Assembly (NCBI RefSeq): GCF_037893015.1
Contig: NC_133658.1
Span: 282,775,869 to 282,839,868, forward strand
Length of the DNA: 64,000 nt
Direction of reading: 5' to 3'
Source of the DNA: Macrotis lagotis
Lineage: Eukaryota > Chordata > Mammalia > Peramelemorphia > Peramelidae
The notes beneath the pieces are model-generated. The model was not told the DNA's origin, made no database searches, and saw only the letters and a list, made by a program, of their open reading frames with translations. Of this stretch, positions 22,548 to 32,659 are shown piece after piece. Position numbers and translations under genes: made by a program. Each line of letters starts with the position of its first letter. Position 1 is the stretch's first letter.

Positions 22548-23168
22548 TCATTCTGTGTTCCAACACCACCAACTCTGTCGCGGGTGGATCACATTCTTTA
22601 TGATAAGTCCATCACAAAAGTACAGACTGAAGCACATTTTTTGTTACTATTTTTTGGGGGGGTGCAGGGCAAATGGGGCTGGGTGGCCTGCCTGGGGCCA
22701 CATAGCAGGGTGATCTTTGGGTGTCTGAGGTCAGATTTGGACCCCGGTGCTCCTGGCTCAAGGGCCAGTGCTCTGTCTGCCACCCAGTCGCCCCTACTAT
22801 TATTACTATTTTATTTTATTTTGGGTCTTTTTTTTTCTTTTTTTTTTGTTTTTTTTCAGGGCAGTGGGGTTGGGGTGGCTTGCATGTCACACAGCTGGGT
22901 GATTGTTGGGTTTACGGGGCCAGATATGGGCTCGGGTGCTCCTGGCTCCAGGGCTGCCTGGCCATACCTACAATTATTACTATTATTATTTTTAATTTTA
23001 ATTTTAATTTTTTTTCTCTCCCCTTTATTTTATCATTCAAGCAAGTCTATATTTTTTGGGGGGAGGGGGTATTTTGTTTACTCTTAAACAAGAATATTTT
23101 ATTAATGTATAAAAAAATTTGTACAAAATGAGAATAAATAAATATTAAATACAAAAAAAAAGGAAAAG
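22548..23168 (+). mobile_element. Half-L1 composite copy A (5'-truncated, 5' inversion)
   Basis: This is the 3' part of the same element as copies B (25111-28630) and C (45090-48174). Bases 22551-22620 match B around 27700-27765 in inverted orientation. From about 22621 the sequence runs in sense through SINE-derived module 2 (22660-22794) and module 3 (22858-22968) to the terminal gtacaaaatgagaataaata and an A-rich tail. A 16-bp duplication caaaataagYagagtt, with one mismatch, lies at 22532-22547 and 23169-23184. The inverted 5' segment is the classical twin-priming outcome of L1-type TPRT. Confidence 0.88.
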
Positions 23169-23189
23169 CAAAATAAGTAGAGTTAATGT

Positions 23190-23312
23190 AGGCAAGGGTA
23201 TGATACTCTATATGGTCAGAGGGAGAGGAATGAGGGAGAGTGGGGGGAGATAAGGAAAGAAAGAAGGAAATGGGAAAGGGAGAAGGGGGTAGGGGGTAGG
23301 AAGAAAAGAACC
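23190..23312. repeat. Purine-rich (GGGA/GAAA) low-complexity tract
   Basis: The plus strand is almost entirely A and G (gagggagagtggggggagat, gaaagaaagaaggaaatggg). Confidence 0.85.
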
Positions 23313-23619
23313 TAGACTCAATTCAGGTACCTAGGGGCAGCAACTGCATAGTGCTAATGCAAACATTCTCTCCACCCCTAATATGCCCATTTACTATCCC
23401 CAGATTACCTCCTGGTTCTGGCAGGTGGCATTCTGAGGTCATCTCAGCATAGTGATTAGTAAATAAAGATCTTGTTCCAACCCAGTCTTTTCCTTTTGGC
23501 TGTGAGTCCCACAGGATAAACAGGAACAATGGATTATGATCTGAATTGTAGATTTCACATTTCTATGAGGGCACAACCATTCCCGCTCCCCCAGTCTCCC
23601 AGGTATACATTCTGAGGGC
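23313..23619. other. No recognised feature
   Basis: Unassigned single-copy-looking sequence. Confidence 0.4.
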
Positions 23620-23950
23620 CATCTTGACTCCTTACCCCATATATCCAAACAGTTGACAAATCCTATTGTTTCTGTCTCCCTAACATTGCTAGCCACCCAC
23701 CAACTTTGTTCTATTCACAGTTATCACCCTAATTCAGGTCCTCCTCACCTCTCATCTGGTGCCCTATTTGGTATTCTCCAGTCCATCATCCCCAAAGCTT
23801 CTAAAGTGAATGACCATTCTGATCCAAAGATGTCACTTACCTCCTCAGATCAACAGGTTTCAGCGCTCTCCATTGACTCTAAACAAGACATCCTCTATTT
23901 AGCAATTATAAGTCTCTCAAGAACTGGCACTAATCTCCTTTTCTAGCCTT
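23620..23950 (+). mobile_element. L2-like LINE fragment
   Basis: Contains the L2-type phrase tcaccctaattcaggtcctc followed by tcacctctcatctgg. It is diverged and the limits are approximate. Confidence 0.5.
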
Positions 23951-24296
23951 AGTTTATACAACTCCCTTTAATGTATACTTTCTTTTTGTTCTTATACTCA
24001 AACAAAAGTATAATTCAACTATTCAAACAGAAATAGAAAATTAAGATATGACACTATCCATCAAACAGAATTGTGAAGAAAAAGAATAATGGATTCATTT
24101 GTAAAACTCTGCTGAGCAGAAATCAAGAACAAAGTTTTGTTTTTGGTATTATATGAGACAAGTATCTATATACATAGAAATACAGTAGTTGTTGTTGAAA
24201 AGATGTTAGATTTATTGACTGCTCAGACTATTATATAGTGTGCATCTTTCCATTAAAAATGTATTTTTAAAAAGAAAAAACATCACTTGCTTGGTT
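23951..24296. other. No recognised feature
   Basis: AT-rich, no supported feature. Confidence 0.4.
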
Positions 24297-24730
24297 AATA
24301 TGGCATGGTAAATAGAACACTGGACCTCAAGTCAGGAAGACTTAAGTTTAAATCCAGCCTCAGACACTTGCTAGCTATATCTCCCTGGCCAAGTCACTTA
24401 AGCATTGTCTGTCTCAGTTTCCTCATCTGTAAAATGAAGATGATAACATCTTCTGGTTCTTAGAGTTGTTGGAATCAGATGAGATAATAATATATAAAAA
24501 GGTTTTGGGGGCAGCTAGGTGGCACAGTGGAGGGGCGGCTAAGGTAGTGTAGTGGATAAAGCACTGGCCCTGGAGTCAGGAGTACCTGTGTTCAAATCTG
24601 GTCTCAGACACTTAATAATTACCTAGCTGTGGCCTTGGGCAAACCACTTAACCCCATTTGCCTTGCAAAAACCTAAAAAAAAAAAGTTTTGCAAAACTTA
24701 CAATACTATATAAATGATCATTATTATCAT
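24297..24730 (+). mobile_element. Full MIR SINE split by a WSINE1 insertion
   Basis: A sense MIR from head (tggtaaatagaacactggac) through the core (cagtttcctcatctgtaaaatg) to its tail, which is interrupted at ggttttg and resumes at 24687 with ttttgcaaaacttacaatact. Confidence 0.85.
24509..24686 (+). mobile_element. WSINE1-type SINE with a duplicated head
   Basis: A first SINE head (gggggcagctaggtggcacagtgg, 24509-24533) runs straight into a second, complete SINE (from ggggcggctaaggtagtg). The second copy lost a few bases in the tail half (agctgtggcc). The flanking aaaaRgttttg resembles a TSD. Confidence 0.88.
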
Positions 24731-24754
24731 TCTTCATCAAAATAATTGACTTAT

Positions 24755-24993
24755 TAATTGTTGCTTAGTTGTTTTCAATAGTTTGAATCTTTTTGACACC
24801 CTTTAGGGTTTACTTGGCAAAGATACTGAAGTGATTTTTCCAATCCCTTCTCTAGCTCATTTCACAGATGAGGAAATTGAGGCAAACTGAGTTGACTTAC
24901 CCAGGATCACATAGCTAGTATCTAGGGCCAGATTTAAACTCTGGTCCTACTATCCACTAGGTACTCTATCCACTGCCCACCTAGTTGCCCTGG
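24755..24993 (-). mobile_element. Older CORE-SINE (MIR/WALLSI type), antisense
   Basis: Reversed core: cacagatgaggaaattgaggc, then gacttacccaggatcacatagct and a degenerate head near 24990. The long left arm (ggcaaagatactgaagtg) marks the long marsupial CORE-SINE type also seen at 32.4, 36.1 and 61.8 kb. Confidence 0.75.
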
Positions 24994-25110
24994 AATTATT
25001 AATAACAATCAAACAATTATTATTTGCAAGTCTTCCCTAACTCAAACTTATACACATGAAATTTTCCAAAAAGATTACTCATTATCATATTGCTTTGAAA
25101 TAATTATTAT

Positions 25111-25854
25111 GGCCAAGATGGCGACAAGAACAGATCATGTCTTAGGTGCTCTCTCAAAAAACTCATAAGCTAAGCACTCTAAGTAAATTTTTGAGACACA
25201 GAACCCACAGAGGGACCCAGGGAGGCAGTTCTCCTACTCAAGGTAACCTGGAAAAGAGCAGAAAGACTCTGCTCCCCAGGTAGGAGGGGCGGCCCGCCAG
25301 AGGGGTGGTGCGCCACAGTGAAGGAACTTCAGCCTCCCGGAGGCAGCCCCACGGCGCTTGGAGCCACGGCTCAAAGCAGCGGGGGAGTTTCCTGAGCTAC
25401 ACTCCAGGGAGCACCAAGCACAAATTGGGGGAACAGCAGGGGAGGGGACCTCTGCCAGAGCAAGCACATGAAGCCCAGCCCTCAGGACACACAGAGAGCA
25501 GCATGGCCAGCTTTCAGCCTAGTTCCAGTAAACAGAAGCAGGTGGAGCTGGTAATTAGGAGCCCCCAGGGCATGAGCCCATTGAACCTAGGGAGGGGAGT
25601 GAAGAGAGACTGCAGAGCTCTGTCCTCTGCCCCTGGAACAGGACTCTGGGGCTCTGACCACATTCAGATCCTGATCACAGTCTAGGCCCCCCCATTGAAC
25701 AGCAGGGACCCCTCCACCTCAGCCCCGTGGCAGAGGGGGGCACATATGGTCATTCACAGACCAGGAGGGAGGACAGAGCCTCACACACTGAGACCCTTGT
25801 GGGAGTGTCCCAAAAGCTCAGGAAGCACCCCAAAAACAGGCTAAGGCTGGGAAA
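25111..25854 (+). promoter_or_regulatory. L1-type 5' UTR of copy B
   Basis: Much more GC-rich than its surroundings, starting at aagatggcgac, and colinear with the region upstream of ORF1 in copy C (47410-48160 reversed). L1 5' UTRs act as internal Pol II promoters. That role here is inferred from position. Confidence 0.65.
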
Positions 25855-26940
25855 ATGAGCAAGCAGAGAAATAGGAGGAACACCATTGAGAAATATTTTG
25901 CATATGAGCCCAAGAAGGATCAATATACTCAGCCTGAAGATGAAGAAGGACAAGCTCCTGCATCTAAAGACTCCAAGAAAAACAGAAATTGGCTCAGGCT
26001 ATGACAGAGCTCAAAAAAGACTTTGAAAATCAAATGAGGGAGTTAGAAGAAAAACTGGGAAAAGAAAGGAGAGAGATGCAAGAAAAACATGAAAATGAAG
26101 TCAGCAGCTTAGTCAAGGAAATCCAAAAAAATGCTGAAGAAAATAGCATGCTAAAAACCAGCTTAGGTCAAATAGATAAAACAGTTCAAAAAGTTATTGA
26201 GGAGAAGAATGCTTTAAAAAGCAAAATTGGCCAGATGGAAAAAAGAGATAAGAAAACTCTCTGAGGAGAACAAATCCTTCAGACAAAGAATAGAACTCAG
26301 GGAGATTGATGAATTTATAAGAAACCAGGACTCAATACTTCAAAACCAAAAAAATGAAAAATTAGAAGAATATATGAAACATCTCATTGAAAAAACAACT
26401 GATATAGAAAACAGACTTAGGAAAGATAATTTAAAAATAATTGGAATACCTGAAAGTCATAATCAGGAAAAGAGCCTTGACATCATTTTCAAAGAAGTAC
26501 TACAGGAAAATTGCCCTGATATTCTAGAAGCAGAGGGCAAAATAGAAATGGAGAGAATCCACCCATCTCCCCAAGAAAGAGATCCCAAAAAACCACCCCC
26601 TAGGAATATTATAGCCAAATTCTAGAAATCCCAAGTCAAAGAGAAAATATTACAAGCAGCCAGAAGGACATGGTTCAAATATCGTGGAGCTGCAGTTGGT
26701 ATCACACAGGACTTAGCAGCAACTACATCGGAAGCTCATAGGGCTTGGAATATAATATACCAGAAGGCAAAAGAGCTTAGAATGCAGCCAAGAATCAACT
26801 ACCCAGCAAGGCTGAATGTCCTCTTCCAGGGAAAAAGATGGACTTTCAATGAACCAGGGGAATTTCAAATGTTCCTCTTGGAATGGCCAGAGCTGAACAG
26901 AAGGTTTGATCTTCAGATACAGGACTCAAGTGAAGCATAG
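25855..26940 (+). pseudogene. L1-type ORF1 (RNA-binding chaperone) of copy B, broken
   Basis: Encodes an ORF1p-like protein of about 361 codons: a basic N-terminus (MSKQRNRRN), a long coiled coil rich in E/K/L (about residues 45-175), an RRM-like part with LKIIGIPE, and a C-terminal domain containing ARRTWFKYRG, ITQDL and KAKELRMQPRINYPARLNV. In L1, ORF1p trimerises through the coiled coil and coats the RNA in the RNP. Defects: one base lost near 25990 (NW/AQ junction), one A gained near 26240, and an in-frame TAG at 26623-26625, just before the C-terminal domain. The indels are private to this copy. The TAG also occurs in copy C. It ends in TAG at 26938-26940. Confidence 0.9.
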
Positions 26941-27450
26941 AGATTGGAGGAGAAGGGGAAAATATGAGGGACTTAATGATGATGAACTGCATGTATTCCT
27001 GCATAGAAAAATGACACTGATAATACTCATATGAACCTTCTCAGTTAATAGAACAGGTAGAGGGCACTTTATAGTTGAAGCACAGGAGAAAGCTGAATTT
27101 GAAGATAAAATATGGGGTAAAAATGGAGTCAATAGAAAAAAGGGAAATGTAATGGGAGAAAGAAAAAAGAGAGGGGGAATAGGCCAAGATATTTCATATA
27201 ATAAGATTTTTCTTTATTACAATGAGCTATTGCAATGATATGGAAGGGGGAAGGCAAGGGGGAATGAGGGAATCTTCACTCTCATCAGAGGTGGGTAGGA
27301 GAGGAAACAGCATATATACTCAATGGGGTATAGACATCTGGAGTAAGAAGGAGGGGGGAGCAGGGGGAAGGGGTGGGGATGTGAATAAAGGAGGAGAGGA
27401 TGGGCAATGTGGGGAGAGTGGTCAGATAGAACACATTTTCTTTTTTACTT

Positions 27451-27586
27451 CTTGCAAGGGGCTGGGATTGGAAGGTCTGTCAGGGACCATAGGGCCAGGT
27501 GGATACTGGGCCTAAGGGGTGGTATGGGGGCTCAGGGCCTCTTGGCCTCAAAGCCAGGGATCTGTCTGCTGCACCACTCAGCTACC
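27451..27586 (-). repeat. SINE-derived module 1 of the half-L1 composite
   Basis: Reverse complement resembles the tRNA-SINE: gggtagctgagtggtgcagcag head, a 'cctgagc' B-box region and a tail ending ccttgcaag. It is GC-rich and much diverged from the free SINEs. The same module lies in copy C at 45674-45813. Confidence 0.75.
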
Positions 27587-27796
27587 CTACAGCAGAGTCA
27601 GAGTGAAAGGAGAGAGAAAATATAGTACATGGTAGTGGAGAAATATGAAAGGAGGGAGTTGCGATCAGCAATGGCAGTGGTGGAAAAATATGGAAGTAAT
27701 TTTTGTGATGGACTTATAAAGAATGTGATCCACCTGCCACAGAGTTGTTGGTGTTGGAACAGACTCAAGCACATTTTTCATTATTATTATTATTAT

Positions 27797-27937
27797 GGGG
27801 GGGGTGCAGGGCAAATGGGGCTGGGTGGCCTGCCTGGGGCCACATAGCAGGGTGATCTTTGGATGTCTGAGGCCAGATTTGGACCCAAGTGCTCCTGGCT
27901 CAAGGGCCAGTGCTCTGTCCACCACCTAGTTGCCCCT
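27797..27937 (-). repeat. SINE-derived module 2 of the half-L1 composite
   Basis: Antisense SINE body (gggcaaatggggctgggtgg to ccacctagttgcccc) after an (ATT)n stretch. Also present in copy A at 22660-22794, with half of it in copy C. Confidence 0.8.
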
Positions 27938-27999
27938 ACTATTATTACTATTTTATTTTATTTTGGGTCTTTTTTTTTCTTTTATTTGTTTTTTTTTTT

Positions 28000-28131
28000 C
28001 AGGGAAGTGGGTTTGGGGTGGCTTGCATGTCACACAGCTGGGTGATTGTTGGGTGTACAGGGCCAGATGTGGGCTCAGGTGCTCCTGGCTTCAGGGCTGG
28101 TGCTCCATCCATTGCACCACCTGGCCATACC
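28000..28131 (-). repeat. SINE-derived module 3 of the half-L1 composite
   Basis: Antisense SINE body (ggcttgcatgtcacacagct to ccacctggccatacc). Also in copy A (22858-22968) and copy C (45250-45375). Confidence 0.8.
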
Positions 28132-28305
28132 TACAATTATTACTATTATTTTTTTAATTTTAATTTTCTTTCTCTCCCCTTTACTTTATCACTCAATCGA
28201 GTCTATATTTATGGGGGGGGAGGGGGTATTTCATTTACTCTTAAAGAAGAATATTTTATTAATGTATAAAAACATTTGTACAAAATGAGAATAAATATTA
28301 AATTA

Positions 28306-28630
28306 AAAAAGTAGTTGGCAAGTATTAGGTTGAGGAGGTATTTTTTTTTAATTTTTCTCTTTTTGAAACTTAGATTTTTAAAAGTATCTTTTGTTTTTAC
28401 ATTATCTTTAAGTTTTTAAATTATGATTTCCTGCCTCCTTTCAGACACACTCCTAATAACAGACAAAAGATAGAGAAAAGAAAGTCCAATGCATCAACCA
28501 AGTTTGGCAGATATATTGTTATATACATAAAGTCTGCCACCTGAGCAAAGAAGGAAGGAAGCATGTTCTCAATAATTATTCTTTGGTAGGAGAAAAAAAA
28601 CATTAAAATTTCCTAAAATTTAAAAAAAAA
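28306..28630 (+). other. Candidate 3'-transduced segment of copy B
   Basis: This segment lies after the family 3' end and before the right TSD. It finishes with a poly(A) run (taaaaaaaaa, 28621-28630) and has an ATTAAA-type polyadenylation signal about 20 bases upstream (acattaaaattt). Copies A and C lack it. This is the expected layout when transcription reads past the element's own end and the extended RNA is retrotransposed. Confidence 0.7.
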
Positions 28631-28827
28631 GAAATAATTATTATTAATTTTATTATAGCATTTTAATAACATTTTAGTGAGACTTTCATGTTTTCAAAAA
28701 AAACAATTTTAACAATTTAAATGATTGTTTATATAACTTCAGTTTTGTGCATGTTTTGTAATGTATATTACAGAGCATCCCAAAAGTCTTAGTGCAGTTT
28801 AAAACTGTTTATACTATGAATCTTAAT

Positions 28828-29035
28828 ATGGTTGCACATGGATAGAGCACTGGGTTTGGACTCAAGAAGACTTCATGAGTTCAAATCTAGTCACAGATAC
28901 TTACGAGCTATATAACCCTAGACAAATAAGTCACTTAACCATGTTTGCCTCTCATTTCCTTATCTGTAAATGAGTAGGAGAACACCAACATGGGCTCATT
29001 AAGAGTTGGACTTGACTAAAACAACTGAATAATAA
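28828..29035 (+). mobile_element. Older CORE-SINE (sense)
   Basis: tRNA-like head (ggatagagcactgggtttgg), B box (gagttcaaatct) and core (cacttaaccatgtttgcctc), then the long marsupial-type tail. No TSD. Confidence 0.75.
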
Positions 29036-29939
29036 AGCACATGTAAATAGCGATTACTATTTTCTGATCTGGTTTGCTAATTTACATGTTCTCATTCTTT
29101 TTTTATTATTTATTCTTTTTTCCTTGAGATTCTAGACCTTTTGCTCTTTCAAATAAAGTTTAAATAATTGCTTAGTTTTTAAAAACACTAATAAGGGTAT
29201 ACAAAATCCAAAAGTTTTAAAGGCCCAAGATAATTCAATTTGAATTCAAGTCAACTCAGGACAATTGATTCTTTATTGTCATCTTTGAACCTCTTAACTT
29301 TATTCCTCTTGCTTCAGCTCCTTCAATATTAGCTGTACTGTCCAGTTTGCAATTTTTCAATTTTCTGTACTCCAGTAGTCTCCAGCCTCAATATATTCCC
29401 CTATTCCACAATCATCATCAAAGAATAACAAATGTGTTTTATAAACAGCCTAGTGGCTTCAATATGGCTCTGAAGTTTGTACAACCTTTAATGTAGCTCC
29501 TTAATTTATTATGTCCAAGGGAATCATGCTGGGACAAACTGTTGTCCCTTAATCAGAAAGAAACAAAAGACTGCCTATTGAAAGACAAAGAAGTCATATA
29601 AAACATGTTCTCACTCAGTGGCAGACCTGATGGATGCTGGCATTCTGCTCTGGGTATCAATTGATCTCTGTCATCCATGGGCAGCCAGTGAATTCTCAGT
29701 TAATTAAATATTTGATGAAAAAAACAATAATTTCTGTGGCTTGATGACTGATACAGACTTGTAAAGATGTTGTCTCTCCTTGGCCAAGCAGAGGAACAAA
29801 AGCAGTGCCCTGAGATGTGAACACATACTTTAGAGCAAACTCTCAAGCCATCTCTGCTATTTAAAAAGGTTTGGCATCTTGCTCTAATTTCTAAAATGGT
29901 AAATATCTCTAGATAGAAACCATATAAACAAAAGTACTT
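29036..29939. other. No recognised feature
   Basis: About 900 bp without a repeat family that I recognise. The open frames are short and featureless. Confidence 0.45.
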
Positions 29940-30165
29940 TTCTATATTTATATTTATATATATAAAATTTCCCCCAATTACATGTAAAAACAATTTTTAA
30001 TAATAAATTTAAAAAATTTTGACTTCTAAATTCTCTCCCTCCCTCCCTCCCTCCCTTCCATCCCTCATCCTTGAAATGGTAAGCAATTTGTTATAGATTA
30101 TACATGTTCAGTTATGCAAAACATATTTCCATATTAGTCATGATTAAACAAAAATTCTTAATAAG
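29940..30165 (-). mobile_element. L1 3' end fragment (antisense)
   Basis: Matches the antisense L1 tail seen at 44.85, 53.4 and 59.3 kb: cccccaattacatgtaaaaaca, a (TCCC)n block, gtaagcaatttgttatag and acatatttccatattagtcatg. Confidence 0.85.
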
Positions 30166-30517
30166 AGTATAAAGGTGTCCCAAGACCATAAAAATCTAAG
30201 AACAATTGCTCTGTGTCATATTGTTTCTCAAAAATGTCCACAATGCCTAAAAATACACAATTATATTAGAGAGGTGCAAAACAAAGCACTGTATTAAATG
30301 AGTGGTTTCCTCCTTGCCTCAGCAGTTTGGGAATGTTGCCATCTGGCTGCTGAACCATTTATTTGTCCAGAAAGGGAGACTGCATTGGTGGACCAAATAG
30401 CTCGCTTCAGAATGTCTGGAGAAGCTTGGCTCTAAGAACTTTGCTTTCATCAACTTCTGTTTCTTTCAGCAACTTTCAATCCATTTTTCCTCACTGACCC
30501 AGGAATTCCCTGGTCTC
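30166..30517. other. No recognised feature
   Basis: Unassigned. Confidence 0.4.
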
Positions 30518-30550
30518 CCCCCCACCCCCACCCCCCACCCCCCACCCCAG
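30518..30550 (-). repeat. C-rich tract with G-quadruplex potential on the minus strand
   Basis: Plus strand: runs of 4-7 C separated by single A, which is four or more G-runs with one-base loops on the minus strand. Folding is a prediction only. Confidence 0.7.
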
Positions 30551-30831
30551 CTACTCTCATTTCAGAGCCTGGCAATCCCTGATCAAGACTTGATGTCCCT
30601 GACCTGTGCCTTTCCACTCTCTGCTGCTTCTTAGTCCCAGGGACTCCTTTAAGGAGGAGGAATGGAGTGGAAAGCAATAGTCATTACTAGTACTACATGT
30701 TCCTTTAAATGGTCGCAGGAGCCCAACACACTCTCTCAAGAGCTTCCCCAAGTTCAGATGATCTGGGCACAGCTTCCAAATAGCATGTCTACCCCAGATG
30801 AGTAGACAGTATAGCTAAGGACACCCCCCCA

Positions 30832-30853
30832 TATATATATGTATGTATATATA

Positions 30854-30894
<41 letters not shown>

Positions 30895-30933
30895 CATATA
30901 TATATATGTATATATATGTATATATGTGTATAT

Positions 30934-30977
<44 letters not shown>
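30832..30977. repeat. (TA)n/(TATG)n microsatellite
   Basis: Near-continuous alternating TA with TATG variants. It gives open frames of I and Y on both strands that should not be called genes. Confidence 0.97.
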
Positions 30978-30979
<2 letters not shown>

Positions 30980-31424
30980 AATTAGATCTAAGAATTTTTC
31001 AAGGCAATATCCAGAGGAATGCAAGTATCTCTTATGGAGCTAATATCACTAAAGGTCCAAAGAGGAAAAGAGAGCTAACAGGAGACTTAAATAAGCCTTC
31101 TTCAGGAGCCTAGTGAAATCAGAAACTTAAAATGTCCAGAGAAATAGTAATTGAAAGTTCAAAGGATCAAGTCTTCAGGAGGAAATTGGTTGGTACAAAG
31201 ATTAGGTGGCCTCCCCAAAAGAATACCTAAATTCCAAGGGGTTTAAGTTCAAGCTGTTCTTGATCCCCAACAGTGATAACAGAATAAGAAAGGGAACATG
31301 AGGTCAATGCAAAGCTGCTTTTTGAGAGTGGTTCCCCCTGACTAGAATTTCATGTTATGCCTTTTCATTGATAATTATCCTACTTTGAAAAGTATTTACC
31401 TTCTATTTATAAGTGTAATGTGAA
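30978..31424. other. No recognised feature
   Basis: Unassigned sequence between the TA repeat and the next SINE. Confidence 0.4.
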
Positions 31425-31564
31425 GGGGCAGCTAGGTAGTGCAATGGATAGTACACTGACCCTGGAGTCAGGAGGACCTGAGTTCAAATTTGACCTCAGA
31501 AATAATTGCCTAGCTGTGTGAACTTGAGCAAGTCACCTATTGCCTTAAATAAAGATAAAAAAAG
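31425..31564 (+). mobile_element. WSINE1-type SINE, internally shortened, exact TSD
   Basis: 12-bp duplication ataagtgtaatg at 31409-31420 and 31565-31576. It has lost a few bases at cagaaataattgcc and in the tail. Confidence 0.93.
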
Positions 31565-31576
31565 ATAAGTGTAATG

Positions 31577-32430
31577 GGGATCAAAAACATGAGCTGCCCC
31601 TGGGAAAATTACTGAAACATGTAAAAGGAAGTGCTTTGGAGAGACAGACTATGGAAAAGGTATAAACATTCTGTAACTGGTTCCAATAAATGAAAAAATG
31701 TATTGAAGGAGAAGCTTCTTAACTGCAAAACCATCCAAAAAAGTCCTATCAGCTTCTTTGGGATCTTGGTGACTTTTCTCATTGCATCTGGGAAAGTGAG
31801 TGTAGTCCCCAAATCTTGGGAATTTCAAAAGTTTGAGAGAACAAGCCATAGGAACCTGAAAGTTAGTGCCAGGTCAGGTTTATCCTCTAGTGTAGCAGTA
31901 CACTTCCATCCCTGGGAAGAAAGTAGAAATCTTCACAAGTGGCACACAAGACTTTCTCCTGGCAGAAAAATTTATCAGGCAGTCCTGTCACATCTGGACA
32001 TGGACCTAGTGAGACCAATGCTATGTAAAAACTTAGTTAAATTTTAAGCTTACTCCCTTAGAGATGAAGGTGGCATGGGAGAAATAGGCCCCAGAAGGAG
32101 TGTGGGAAATGTTGTATGTTTGTGCTTGCTGTATCTTTGAAGTCAATATTCCTATGTAAAAACACTATCTATCATTAAGTAGTTAAAAAGAATCAGACAG
32201 GTTAGTAACTGACTCCCTAACTATGGGAAGGTGGGGAACAGGGAAGGCATCTAGCCAGTGGAGCTGGATCTGATGCCAAAGAAAAGAGCTGACCCACATT
32301 CCTTCTGAGTACCTGAGAACCCTGAGGGGGAAATATAACAATTCTAACCCCAAGAGAGTAAAGCCAGTGTCAACTTGACAAGTAGAATATACCTTGACTG
32401 CATTGAGGGTTGAACTCAGATTAAGCAAAT
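31577..32430. other. No recognised feature
   Basis: The plus-strand frame at 31703-32047 has no domain or motif that I recognise and I do not support it as a gene. Confidence 0.45.
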
Positions 32431-32431
32431 T

Positions 32432-32655
32432 ATTTTTGTTCAGTCATTTTTCAGTCATGTCTAATTTTTTGTGATCCTTTTTGGATTTTTTTTTGGGGGG
32501 GACAAAGGTACTGGAGTGGTTTCTTTCTTCCTCCAGCTTATTATACAAATAACACTGAGGAAAACAGGATTGGGTGACTTTCCCAGGATCATACAACTTG
32601 TCAGGGTCTGAGTTCAGATTTGACCTGAGGAAGATGAGCCACCCAGCTGCTGCTT
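32432..32655 (-). mobile_element. Older CORE-SINE (antisense)
   Basis: Degenerate version of the long CORE-SINE: ttttcagtcatgtctaatttt, acaaaggtactggagtggtt, gactttcccaggatcatacaa and the head near 32650. Confidence 0.7.
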
Positions 32656-32659
32656 AAAA

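Larger units (their letters stand above)
25111..28630 (+). mobile_element. Half-L1 composite copy B, full length with 3' extension
   Basis: It begins with the L1 start motif ggccaagatggcgac and is bounded by an exact 14-bp duplication gaaataattattat (25097-25110 and 28631-28644), the right copy directly after a run of nine A. Order: GC-rich 5' UTR (25111-25854), ORF1 (25855-26940), a linker with no ORF2 homology (26941-27450), three antisense SINE-derived modules separated by A/T-rich simple sequence, the family 3' end near 28305 (shared with A and C), and about 320 bp absent from A and C. Known half-L1 (HAL1) elements likewise keep only ORF1 and borrow L1 ORF2p in trans. The SINE modules are the unusual part. 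Confidence 0.9.

Noticed and set aside
22527..23131. Plus-strand frames of up to 186 codons with hydrophobic runs
   Set aside because: They lie wholly within half-L1 copy A, over its SINE modules and T-rich spacers, and recur as similar artefacts in copies B and C.
30789..31043. Tyr/Ile-rich frames on both strands
   Set aside because: Translations of the TA/TATG microsatellite.
31703..32047. 114-codon plus-strand frame in unique sequence
   Set aside because: No recognised motif, no splice or promoter context, and length within the range expected by chance.
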